Assembly (NCBI GenBank): GCA_964344185.1
Contig: CAYFMN010000026.1
Location: forward strand, 1 to 64,000
Source of the DNA: JAJDAT01 sp964344185
Lineage (GTDB): Bacteria > Nitrospinota > Nitrospinia > Nitrospinales > JAJDAT01
DNA length: 64,000 bases
Reading direction: 5' to 3'
This document shows, one piece after another, positions 33,628 through 41,113 of this stretch (positions are counted from its first letter, which is position 1; each line of letters starts with the position of its first letter). The translations under genes and the position numbers were made by a program. The notes under the pieces were generated by a model. The model was not told the origin of the DNA and did no database searches. It was given only the letters and a program-made list of their open reading frames with translations.

Positions 33628-34731
33628 TTACATATGCGCTCGAAAAGACATAGCTTGAGCAATACGTTCTTTTCCCATTTGAACGGCCATTTCATGTGGA
33701 AATATGCCGCTATCTTTAATTCGGGCTAAAAGCTCCTCGGTGTTTTTGCCGATTGTTGTTTTGACTCTTTCAAAAGCTTCATTTTCTGTCATGCCCTTAT
33801 ATTCAGTAGAAGCGCAGATTACTCCGCCTCCGTTTGCAATAATATCGGGTATGATTATTATTCCTCGATCATGCATTAATTTTGCCGCTTCGTGTGTTAT
33901 TGGAATATTAGCGCCTTCTAATACCAGTTTGGTTTGTAATAGGCTTTGGTTTGAAACGGTAAATATATCCGGCCTTGCCGCAGGTATGAAGATATCTGAT
34001 TCTATTTCAAGTAGCTTTTGATTAGAAATTTTTTCGCCTAATCCGGAAAGTTGAACAAGGTTGCCAGAACTTGTGTAATCAGATAGAGCTTCAATATCGA
34101 TTCCCTTTGGGTTATGAATACCGCCGTTAATGTCGCAAGTTGCGATAATTTTTGCTCCACGTTCCACCAATAGTTTAGCTGCGGCTTTGCCGACGTTACC
34201 GAATCCTTGTATGACGACATTTGCATTTTTCAACGGTAAATCTAATTCTTCGCTTGCAACATCAGCCGCGACAGCCAAACCAAATCCTGTCATCCCAAGG
34301 TGATCGAGCGGAATTCCGCCTAACACTTTGGGACGACCTACCGCCCTACCTATTTCGTCGAAAATATAAGCCATGCAGGATTCGTCGGTTCCCATATCGG
34401 GTCCGGGAATATAATTAACCAGTTCTTTAATCGATTGCGCAAATTGTCTCATTAAGGGTTCTTTTAAGGCCGTTTTAGGGTCGGCAATGATTCCAGATTT
34501 ACCTCCGCCATGAGGGAGATCGCAGAGCGCATTTTTAAGAGTCATAGCCCTGGCTAATCTAAAAACCTCGCGTGCGTCGATATCTGGAGCCATTCTGCAA
34601 CCTCCAAGAGATGGGCCTAAAGAGACGTTATCTATCACAACGATAGCTTTTAGTTTTGACTTGGGTTCGTAAATATGAATAATCTTTTCCGGTCCTAAAT
34701 CGTCTGAGAAATTGTCGATATAATGTTCCAT
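33628..34731 (-). CDS. Glu/Leu/Phe/Val dehydrogenase, closest in size to Leu/Val type
   Basis: A 367-residue NAD(P)-dependent amino-acid dehydrogenase: substrate-side motif 'SLGPSLGGCRMAP', catalytic Lys in 'PHGGGKSGIIADP', 'GPDMGTDE', and a Rossmann domain 'VVIQGFGNVGKAAAKLLVERGAKI'. Length matches leucine/valine dehydrogenases (about 365) rather than hexameric glutamate dehydrogenase (about 420-450). It oxidatively deaminates an amino acid to the 2-oxoacid, or the reverse. The product would feed the oxidoreductase encoded just upstream. Substrate preference cannot be read from sequence alone. Confidence 0.88.
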   Translation of the reverse strand: MEHYIDNFSDDLGPEKIIHIYEPKSKLKAIVVIDNVSLGPSLGGCRMAPDIDAREVFRLARAMTLKNALCDLPHGGGKSGIIADPKTALKEPLMRQFAQSIKELVNYIPGPDMGTDESCMAYIFDEIGRAVGRPKVLGGIPLDHLGMTGFGLAVAADVASEELDLPLKNANVVIQGFGNVGKAAAKLLVERGAKIIATCDINGGIHNPKGIDIEALSDYTSSGNLVQLSGLGEKISNQKLLEIESDIFIPAARPDIFTVSNQSLLQTKLVLEGANIPITHEAAKLMHDRGIIIIPDIIANGGGVICASTEYKGMTENEAFERVKTTIGKNTEELLARIKDSGIFPHEMAVQMGKERIAQAMSFRAHM

Positions 34732-34757
34732 TTGAAAGCTCCCGGTTAATTCAGAAA

Positions 34758-36872
34758 TTATGTTGTGATTTTTGCGTCCAGCACAATAAGCGAGTCTTCA
34801 TACAATCGAATAGGATTAAAGTCCAAGGATTGAATTCTGGAGTCCATGGTTGTCCAATCAGAAATCAAGCGCAAAAACTCCAGGAGTTTTTGTAGATCGA
34901 ACGTTTGACCTTTTCGCGCGCCCAGTATTATTTTTCCGATGGAAGTTTCTAAAAGAGCGCTCGCAATTTCGTCGTCAGTTGCGGGGAGGATAACCCGACT
35001 AATGTCTTTATAGATTTCGACAAATTGGCCGCCGGTCCCAAATAATAGAGTGGGGCCAAATTGTGGATCTCTATAAACGCCTATCATCATATCGAGACCT
35101 GGCGGAACTTGTTGTTCCGCCCATATTTGAGTCGGGAATATTCTTTTCATTTCTTCCCATTGCTCAATTAATTTTTCTTGATGATAAATATTTGTCCTGA
35201 CTCCCTTCAATTCGGTTTTGTGGAGTATGTTTTTGTCGACAGCTTTAAGAATAATTGGATATCCAATTTCCTCAACTGCGGAGATCAATTCGTTTTTTGT
35301 TGGTACTGGAATCCTTTTAGGACATTGGACTCCACATTCAATCAGAAGGCGTTTCAATTGCATTTCATCTAAATCGTTCAACGGGCGATCCAACCAACAT
35401 CGCATTGGTTTTGCGCTATATATTGGTTTCGATGAAGTTGGACGATTGAAGGAAACGCTTTGCCGCCAATTTAACTGAATTAAAAGGTTAACTGCCTGAG
35501 CGGCTTCTTCTCCGGTGGAGAAAATTGGAATTTTGTTTTCATGAAAAACCAATTTGAGGTTTTCCCGTATTTTTTCTCCATAAGCGCCCAAAACGACTGG
35601 GAAATTTTTCGGCAATATATTTTTCAAAGCTGGAGCGATATCTTCAGTAACGCCCTCGGTCCCTGATAAAACCACCAGCAATAAGCAATCAAACAAGCCT
35701 GTTCCCAGTAACATATCAACTGCAAGAATGCACTGTTCATTTGATCCGGAACCGGTCAGGTCTATGGGGTTATTAAAGGAATAATATTGGGGCAGGGCTT
35801 CTTTTAATTGATTTATAGTTTCTTGATCTGGTTTTGGCAATTCACAACCGCCTTTTTCACAAAGGTCGGCCAGTAAAACTCCCATGCCGCCTCCATTACT
35901 CATTATCAATACTCGTTTACCTTTTGGAATGGGAGAGGTTGCTAATGTATGAAGTCCGTTGATTAAATCCTCTAAACCGCCGACTTCTATCAATCCGGTT
36001 TGTTTGCAGACGGCTTGAAAAACTTCGTACGATCCTGCCAGCGAGGCAGAATGCGCTAAAGTCGCCCGATTCCCCTCTTCTCCTTTACCGCCCTTGTAGA
36101 TGATGATATTTTTTTTTCGCGCAATCCTTTTTGCGGTTTCAAAGAACCTTTTACCGTTTTGGACGCTTTCTAAATAGATCCCGATGGCTTTAATTTCGGG
36201 ATCGGCGCCAAATGCCTCTAAAGCTTCGCATTCTCCTATATCGATTCTGTTTCCGAAATTAATAGCTTTTCTTACTCCGATTTTACGACGCGCCAATTGA
36301 TCTAATATCATTGCCAGAAACGCCCCGCTTTGCGAGATAATCGCCGTTGGGCCTGTTTCAGGGAACGCTATATCTCCTGGAGTGAGGAAAAAGCTATTGA
36401 AACGATTTTCTCCATTGAACGTTCCAAGGCAATTGGGGCCGACAATTCGAATATCATGCTTCCTGGCAAGTTTTTTTAGTTCGTTTTGTAATTTTTCACC
36501 ATGTTTTCCAACCTCTGCAAACCCTCCGCCGATAACAATAAGGTTGTGGATTTTTCGTTTTGACAGCGGTTCTATTATGGGTAAAACGTTTTTTGCCGAA
36601 ACGCATGCGATGGCTAAATCAGTTCCAGAAGTCAGATTTTCAATGTCCCTTACGGTGGCGCAATTAGGTAAGTCCAAGCCATTTGGATGGACTGCCGTGA
36701 TTGCGCCTTTATAGCCGTGGTTTCGTAAGCTTTCGATTATTCGCTTGCCTAAATTTCCGGGTTTTGGAAACGCTCCGATTACGGCCACGGCTTGCGGACA
36801 AAAAAACGGTTTTAGCGTGGAGACGCTTGTTTCGTTTTTCGTCAAGCTGGATAATGTTGCGTTATCGCTCAT
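34758..36872 (-). CDS. Acetyl/acyl-CoA synthetase, ADP-forming (fused alpha-beta)
   Basis: A 704-residue protein with a CoA-binding domain (about 25-150, 'VAVIGAFPKPGNLGKRIIESL'), succinyl-CoA-ligase-like domains (about 160-460, 'AIISQSGAFLAMILDQL', 'KGGKGEEGNRATLAHSASLAGSYEVF') and an ATP-grasp domain (about 490-700, 'GYPIILKAVDKNILHKTELKGV'). It converts acyl-CoA + ADP + Pi to acid + ATP + CoA, or the reverse. Its start overlaps porB by 11 bases, so the two are translationally coupled. This strongly ties it to acyl-CoA made by the oxidoreductase. Confidence 0.88.
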   Translation of the reverse strand: MSDNATLSSLTKNETSVSTLKPFFCPQAVAVIGAFPKPGNLGKRIIESLRNHGYKGAITAVHPNGLDLPNCATVRDIENLTSGTDLAIACVSAKNVLPIIEPLSKRKIHNLIVIGGGFAEVGKHGEKLQNELKKLARKHDIRIVGPNCLGTFNGENRFNSFFLTPGDIAFPETGPTAIISQSGAFLAMILDQLARRKIGVRKAINFGNRIDIGECEALEAFGADPEIKAIGIYLESVQNGKRFFETAKRIARKKNIIIYKGGKGEEGNRATLAHSASLAGSYEVFQAVCKQTGLIEVGGLEDLINGLHTLATSPIPKGKRVLIMSNGGGMGVLLADLCEKGGCELPKPDQETINQLKEALPQYYSFNNPIDLTGSGSNEQCILAVDMLLGTGLFDCLLLVVLSGTEGVTEDIAPALKNILPKNFPVVLGAYGEKIRENLKLVFHENKIPIFSTGEEAAQAVNLLIQLNWRQSVSFNRPTSSKPIYSAKPMRCWLDRPLNDLDEMQLKRLLIECGVQCPKRIPVPTKNELISAVEEIGYPIILKAVDKNILHKTELKGVRTNIYHQEKLIEQWEEMKRIFPTQIWAEQQVPPGLDMMIGVYRDPQFGPTLLFGTGGQFVEIYKDISRVILPATDDEIASALLETSIGKIILGARKGQTFDLQKLLEFLRLISDWTTMDSRIQSLDFNPIRLYEDSLIVLDAKITT

Positions 36873-37797
36873 AGGATTCCCAATAGTTGTCTACGGTTTT
36901 TTGAATTTTTTCGATAATGTCGTCCCGTTTTTCTGGTTCAAATAAATGCCGAAACCTTTTCTGCGTTTCGAGAAATTTTTCTACAGGCAACCGTCTTTTT
37001 GGTTTCTTTGTGTGAACAACTTCTCCGTTAAAATATTCTTTAATTGGAAAAATACCCGTGTCGACCGCTAATTTAGCGATTAACTGAGTTTCTTTAGGGT
37101 TGAATCCCCAGCCGGTGGGACAAGGAGACATGCAGATAAACATGCGCGGTCCCTTTAAGTTTTTCGCTTTTGCAAATTTGTTGGACAAGTCTATAGGTTC
37201 TCTGGGAGAGACTGTCGCAATATAAGTAGGTTCTTGCGCGCGCCAAATGTCGAATAAGTTTTTTTTGCTTTGCTCGGCCCCAATTGGATGAAATTTTACG
37301 CTGGGAGTTGTTTGAGTCGCGCTTCCGTAAGGAGAAGAAGCGGATAATTGAAAACCGGTGTTTCCGTATGCTTCGTTGTCGTAGCAAAAATAAATAAAAT
37401 CTAATTTTCGATGCAGCGCTGCGGAAGTCGCTCCCAAACCAATATCGTTTGACGATCCGTCGCCTGCGACAACCAAGATCGAAAGGTCGTCTTCCTTTTT
37501 TAAGGAATTACGGGATAATTGTATATCCAACGCGTCGCGCACTCCTTGCGCCGCTGGGACGGGGCCGCCCATAGTCGTGTAAAGCCAGGAACCTTTTAAG
37601 GGGGTAAATGGATATACCGAAAGAAGAGTGAAGCAACCCGCTGCGTTACAAATTAAAACGTCGTCGCCTAATTCTTTTAATCCAAGACGAAGGCCTTCCA
37701 GTCCTCCGCATCCAGCGCATAACCCAGCGCCTGGAGCGATGACTTCTTCGTGATGAAGGTCTTTGATCTTTTTATATTGAGTTTCAAGAGCGGTCAT
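36862..37797 (-). CDS. porB: 2-oxoacid:ferredoxin oxidoreductase beta subunit
   Basis: A 311-residue thiamine-diphosphate subunit. The TPP motif is 'GDGSSNDIGLGATSAALHRKLDFIYFCYDNEAYGNTG'. Cluster cysteines lie in 'LCAGCGG', 'NAAGCFTLL' and 'CMSPCPTGWGF'. It cleaves pyruvate or a related 2-oxoacid to acyl-CoA and CO2 with reduction of ferredoxin, and can run in reverse. It overlaps porA by 4 bases. Pyruvate is the default guess, but branched-chain 2-oxoacids are possible given the adjacent dehydrogenase. Confidence 0.9.
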   Translation of the reverse strand: MTALETQYKKIKDLHHEEVIAPGAGLCAGCGGLEGLRLGLKELGDDVLICNAAGCFTLLSVYPFTPLKGSWLYTTMGGPVPAAQGVRDALDIQLSRNSLKKEDDLSILVVAGDGSSNDIGLGATSAALHRKLDFIYFCYDNEAYGNTGFQLSASSPYGSATQTTPSVKFHPIGAEQSKKNLFDIWRAQEPTYIATVSPREPIDLSNKFAKAKNLKGPRMFICMSPCPTGWGFNPKETQLIAKLAVDTGIFPIKEYFNGEVVHTKKPKRRLPVEKFLETQKRFRHLFEPEKRDDIIEKIQKTVDNYWESYER

Positions 37798-39038
37798 GAT
37801 TGCAAAGCCTCCTTATTGGATATTGCTAATTGTTGCAAACGTTCGAAGTTTGCTTCGTCGCTTTCGCCAAATAAATAAAGCGGCTTTTCTGTCTCAGAAT
37901 TTTGTAGTTTTTCAATGATGGATAAAAAGTCGCCTTCTGTAATATCTTTTCCCCCAAGTCCTCCAATAACGGAAAGGATGTTTTTAGGCCTGTTTTCTCG
38001 CGCGTATAAAGAAGCTACTATTTCTGGATAAGTAATGCCGCCCATTCCGGGAGCTAAGTTTTGGTCGATTATCGCCACGTTGTCGCGACCGCATAGCGCA
38101 TCTGCAATGAAGGATGTTGGGAATGGCCTAAAGAGCCTTAGTTTTAATAGTCCAGCTTTAATTCCTTGTTTACGCAGTTTTAAGACGGCGTCTTTCCCTT
38201 TTGTCGAAAACGAATTGCTCATCACAAAAACAAATTCCGCATCGTCCATATAAAATTTTTCTGCGACATCGTAGGATCGGCCAAAATGATTTTTAAACTC
38301 GTTAGAAACTTTGATGAAGACCTCCTCCGCTCGACGGTTAGCCAAATCTTGCTGGATTTTAAAATAAGTGTAAGTCGATCCCCCAAAAACGGCAGAAGCT
38401 CTAGCCATAGGTTGAGTGGCTCGAAATACCGGTTGTGTCGTTTTAAATTCGGGAAGGAATTTCTTGATTTCCATTTCGTCGGGAATTAAGACAGGTTCAC
38501 GGGTAAAGGATAAATAAAAACCGTCCATGTTGACCAAAACAGGAAGGCAGACATAAGGATCTTCGGCAATTTTGTAGCCCATCAAAATGAAATCAAAAAT
38601 TTCCTGACAAGTTTCCGCATGCAGTTGTATAAAGCCGCAATCCCTTACGCTCATAATGTCGTTGTGGTCTGGTTCCAGAGTGATTGGCGTCGCCAAAGCT
38701 CTTGAGACGTTGACGATAACCATAGGCGTTCGCCAACCGGCAATGGTATAAATGGACTCCATTCCATGAAGAATTCCTTGACTTGAAGAAGCGGTAAAGA
38801 CTCTGACTCCCGTCGTCGCCGCCGCTCCTGCGGCCATAAACATGGAATGTTCCGAGTCCATATTTGTGAACTTTCCCTTGAGAGAGCCGTCTGCAAACCA
38901 TTTGGCCAGCGTTTCCACAATTTCAGTTTGCGGAGTGATTGGAAATGCGGGGACGTATTCCACTTGCGCTAACCGGGCTCCCCAAGCTGCCGATTTATTG
39001 CCTGTAAGCATTAATCGCTGGCTAGAGTTTTTTCCCAT
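37794..39038 (-). CDS. porA: 2-oxoacid:ferredoxin oxidoreductase alpha subunit
   Basis: A 414-residue subunit with 'AAWGARLAQVEYVPAFPITPQTEIVETLAKW', 'NMDSEHSMFMAAGAAATTGVRVFTASSSQGILHGMESIY' and C-terminal transketolase-like domain 'DNVAIIDQNLAPGMGGI'. It holds the substrate pocket with PorB. It overlaps porGD by 28 bases and porB by 4. Length is normal for POR/VOR alpha (about 390-410). Confidence 0.9.
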   Translation of the reverse strand: MGKNSSQRLMLTGNKSAAWGARLAQVEYVPAFPITPQTEIVETLAKWFADGSLKGKFTNMDSEHSMFMAAGAAATTGVRVFTASSSQGILHGMESIYTIAGWRTPMVIVNVSRALATPITLEPDHNDIMSVRDCGFIQLHAETCQEIFDFILMGYKIAEDPYVCLPVLVNMDGFYLSFTREPVLIPDEMEIKKFLPEFKTTQPVFRATQPMARASAVFGGSTYTYFKIQQDLANRRAEEVFIKVSNEFKNHFGRSYDVAEKFYMDDAEFVFVMSNSFSTKGKDAVLKLRKQGIKAGLLKLRLFRPFPTSFIADALCGRDNVAIIDQNLAPGMGGITYPEIVASLYARENRPKNILSVIGGLGGKDITEGDFLSIIEKLQNSETEKPLYLFGESDEANFERLQQLAISNKEALQS

Positions 39039-39934
39039 GATCCCGCCTCCTTTACGGTTTTAATAAAATGACCTGGGCATTCCTGAGCGCAAATGAGACA
39101 TCCTTTGCAGTGGTCGTAATCGATTTGTGGACTGCCGTCTTCTTTTATTCCGATAACGCCGTCTGGGCAACGGGCATAACAAATTAAGCAGTTATTGCAG
39201 TGTGCGTAATCAATTTCTGGACGTTCCAAGCGCCAGTTGCCGGTTTTTCTAAGCGCCATATTTCCCGGTTCTAGTATTATGGGAGCGGCAAGAACAACGG
39301 GTCTTTGGTCGGCTTTTTTCAAGGAAGAAGATGAAATATTATTTTCAGGGCGCTCCTTAAAATTTATTGGTTTTAATGTTTGAAAAACTTCTTCCGCAAG
39401 ACTTACGTTTTTTTTGAGTAAGGCTGTGTCAATTCCATGAACGCTAAGTTCTAGTTCAATCGCTTCGACCAGCGCTGTTAGTTTGATGTTTCCTAAAAAA
39501 CGGGAACCGACAGCGGCCAGGGCGGCGCTAGTCGCCGAACCGTTGTTTAAGAATTTAACGCATAAACTTGTGAGATCTAAAACATAAGGAACCGTGGGTA
39601 GTTTGTACCTTAGTTGAACTTCCTCAGGAGAATGTGAGCTGTTTATAAAAATTGTCGTGAAGTTATCAGCGCCGCAAAGAGGAGCCGCTTGAATATCTTC
39701 TAACAAGGTTTCATCGCCAATTAATAGAATATCAGGGACTAAAATTGGACCTCGCTCTAAAATGTTTTGACGATTTACCCTGGTAAAAGCGACTATTGGA
39801 GCTCCCCTTCGCTCTGCGCCGTACAAAGGAAAATCCTGCGCTTGAAAACCAGAAAGAAAAGCGGAACTTCCTAATATTTGACTGGCGGTTTTAATTCCTT
39901 GACCGCCACGACCATGCAATCGAATCCTAAACAT
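39011..39934 (-). CDS. porG: 2-oxoacid:ferredoxin oxidoreductase, fused gamma-delta subunit
   Basis: A 307-residue fusion: gamma domain (about 1-185, 'IRLHGRGGQGIKTASQILG') followed by a delta domain with two 4Fe-4S sites, 'CNNCLICYARCPDG' and 'CKGCLICAQECPG' (about 245-290). In archaeal and many bacterial four-subunit enzymes these are two genes. ATG at 39934 has AAGGAG 8 bases upstream. It is the first large enzyme gene after an unusual leader that carries small ORFs and several strong ribosome-binding sequences. Confidence 0.9.
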   Translation of the reverse strand: MFRIRLHGRGGQGIKTASQILGSSAFLSGFQAQDFPLYGAERRGAPIVAFTRVNRQNILERGPILVPDILLIGDETLLEDIQAAPLCGADNFTTIFINSSHSPEEVQLRYKLPTVPYVLDLTSLCVKFLNNGSATSAALAAVGSRFLGNIKLTALVEAIELELSVHGIDTALLKKNVSLAEEVFQTLKPINFKERPENNISSSSLKKADQRPVVLAAPIILEPGNMALRKTGNWRLERPEIDYAHCNNCLICYARCPDGVIGIKEDGSPQIDYDHCKGCLICAQECPGHFIKTVKEAGSWEKTLASD

Positions 39935-39987
39935 TTATAATGCTCCTTTCTTTAAGCTCTATATAATTTAGATTCTGTTGCGAGTAG

Positions 39988-40087
39988 GAAATTCCGCTCC
40001 TTAACTCGGAATTTCGAACATTTTTTTATTCACCTCCTTTCTAGATTAAGGGTTGTTTTTAAGGTAGATACTAGGATCACCTCCTTT
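39988..40087 (-). promoter_or_regulatory. Leader of porGD: mini-ORF, hairpin and ribosome-binding sequences
   Basis: Three elements in the minus-strand sense: (1) AAAGGAGGTGATCC at 40074-40087, a 14-base exact complement of the usual 16S rRNA 3' end, with no start codon after it; (2) AAAGGAGGTG at about 40032-40041, followed by ATG at 40021 opening a six-residue ORF (MFEIPS, 40001-40021); (3) a 9-bp perfect inverted repeat, arms 39988-39996 and 40007-40015, which overlaps the mini-ORF and its stop. Such a layout is consistent with translational or attenuation control. Confidence 0.5.
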
Positions 40088-40104
40088 GGAAAAGCTCAAG
40101 TTTG
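40088..40104 (-). terminator. Short hairpin after the secreted calcium-loop-like protein gene
   Basis: On the minus strand GCTCAA-AC-TTGAGC is followed by TTTT, about 10 bases after the stop codon at 40111. The stem is only 6 bp, so termination is probably partial, allowing readthrough into porGD. Confidence 0.4.
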
Positions 40105-40110
40105 AGCCAG

Positions 40111-40572
40111 TTACTTAACGAATCCATCCGGGCTATATCTTCTGGATGGGCTATCGTAAAAAGCTTCATTTCCGTTGACGCCATCAGTTAAAACGTCTTT
40201 GTAGATGAGATCCCAATGTCCGTCTTCGTCTTCGTCAAAAACATAGAAAAGTGGTTTGTGATCGGTGATGTAGAAATAACGATCCGCGCCGTAGTTAACG
40301 AAGAAAACGACGTTTTTAGGGCAGTTTTCTACCGTAGTTTGGACAGAGTCTACGGAAAAGTAAGATCTAACGACAATTCTTAGCGTGAAGTAGTCGGGTC
40401 TACCGTTACCGTTTAAATCGTAACCGACAATCAACATACCAGTTGGAGTAAGATCCCAACCCGTGGTTGTGTGAAATTGAGGTTCAGGAACGGGTTGAGG
40501 GGTTCCCAAAGTGTCGGAAGCCCAAAAAATAATGACAACGACTAATAGAAAAGCGAAAATAAGGCGTCTCAT
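40111..40572 (-). CDS. Secreted protein with calcium-loop-like motifs, unknown function
   Basis: A 153-residue protein with a signal peptide ('MRRLIFAFLLVVVIIFWASDTLG'). Two Asp/Asn-rich loops follow, 'YDLNGNGRPDYFTL' (about 51-64) and 'DEDEDGHWDLIY' (about 112-123), of the D-x-N/D-x-D/N-G-x-x-D type found in EF-hand-like and FG-GAP calcium sites. The ATG at 40572 has AAAGGAGGTG 7 bases upstream; a GTG three codons earlier overlaps that site and is rejected. It sits in the leader of the por genes with no obvious link to 2-oxoacid metabolism. I do not recognise the family. Confidence 0.7.
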   Translation of the reverse strand: MRRLIFAFLLVVVIIFWASDTLGTPQPVPEPQFHTTTGWDLTPTGMLIVGYDLNGNGRPDYFTLRIVVRSYFSVDSVQTTVENCPKNVVFFVNYGADRYFYITDHKPLFYVFDEDEDGHWDLIYKDVLTDGVNGNEAFYDSPSRRYSPDGFVK

Positions 40573-40615
40573 TATTCCCACCTCCTTTCACGCTATAGAC
40601 TGGCTCAGTCCATAT

Positions 40616-40711
40616 TTACCAAACAGGAGGACTCAGTCCGTCATAAAGCGACACAAAAGCGTCTAGCTTAAAACGCTTACAACAAGTTGGTTTATAAAGA
40701 GTCAATGTCAT
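40616..40711 (-). CDS. 31-residue peptide with Cys-Cys pair
   Basis: ATG at 40711 with AAGGAGG 8 bases upstream opens a 31-residue peptide: basic N-terminal half with a Cys-Cys pair at 10-11 ('LYKPTCCKRFK') and a hydrophobic C-terminal half ending 'YDGLSPPVW'. No homologue recognised. It lies just after a strong terminator and just before the secreted calcium-loop-like protein gene, whose ribosome site follows 30 bases on. A small regulatory or metal-binding peptide, a leader peptide, or a precursor of a modified peptide are all open. Confidence 0.5.
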   Translation of the reverse strand: MTLTLYKPTCCKRFKLDAFVSLYDGLSPPVW

Positions 40712-40762
40712 TTGATTTTCCTCCTTTCCTTGATTCGTTTATATTGGGCTTAAAAATCCATT

Positions 40763-40811
40763 AAAAAAGCCCGTTTGCATCCAGGTTGGACCTGAGCAAA
40801 CGGGCTTTTTT
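40763..40811 (-). terminator. Strong branched terminator/attenuator in the por leader
   Basis: A 16-bp perfect stem (AAAAAAGCCCGTTTGC with its complement at 40796-40811) whose loop contains a second small stem (CAGGT/ACCTG), flanked by A and T runs so it can act on either strand. On the minus strand it lies between the promoter and the small ORFs, in attenuator position. Confidence 0.75.
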
Positions 40812-40875
40812 AAGTTTTTCTTTTCAATCTTTGGAGCCCGTCTCTGAGAATACTCGCGTCAGGCCAACCAAACAT
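40810..40875 (-). CDS. Candidate 21-residue leader peptide
   Basis: ATG at 40875 opens 'MFGWPDASILRDGLQRLKRK' plus Thr, amphipathic and basic. Its TAA lies in the first A tract of the terminator at 40763. The ribosome sequence GAAGGAGGGA is about 25 bases upstream of the ATG, which is too far for standard use. It could be a leader peptide for attenuation or a chance ORF. Confidence 0.35.
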   Translation of the reverse strand: MFGWPDASILRDGLQRLKRKT

Positions 40876-40916
40876 TTTTTTGAAACGTCTAAGTTTAACT
40901 CCCTCCTTCTATCTAT

Positions 40917-40940
40917 ATTATACCAAGATTGCTTTGTAAT
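40917..40940 (-). promoter_or_regulatory. Extended -10 promoter for the por block
   Basis: On the minus strand TGGTATAAT gives a perfect TATAAT (40917-40922) with the TGn extension. No good -35 is visible. Transcription would start near 40910, just before GAAGGAGGGA. Confidence 0.55.
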
Positions 40941-41002
40941 TACTATTTAATAGGGGTTTCCCAGGTTCCTATTTTTTGGTTCTTAGGGTTCAGATTGGTA
41001 AA

Positions 41003-41109
41003 TTAAAGGAACCTCTAAAAATTCAGATTTGCCGGGAGTTTAGCCCTTAAATTCAAGGGCCAGGCGATAGCAAATCAGTAAAAATGCCAATTATTAGAAG
41101 CTCTCTTAA
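41003..41109 (-). repeat. TTAA-bounded foldback repeat, copy B (107 bp)
   Basis: The same element as copy A in reverse orientation: TTAAAGGAACCTCTAAAAAT at one end, TTATTAGAAGCTCTCTTAA at the other, internal GCCCTTAAATTCAAGGGC. It lies 4 bases beyond the fhs stop codon, so it could also act as that gene's 3' hairpin. Confidence 0.85.
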
Positions 41110-41113
41110 ATTT

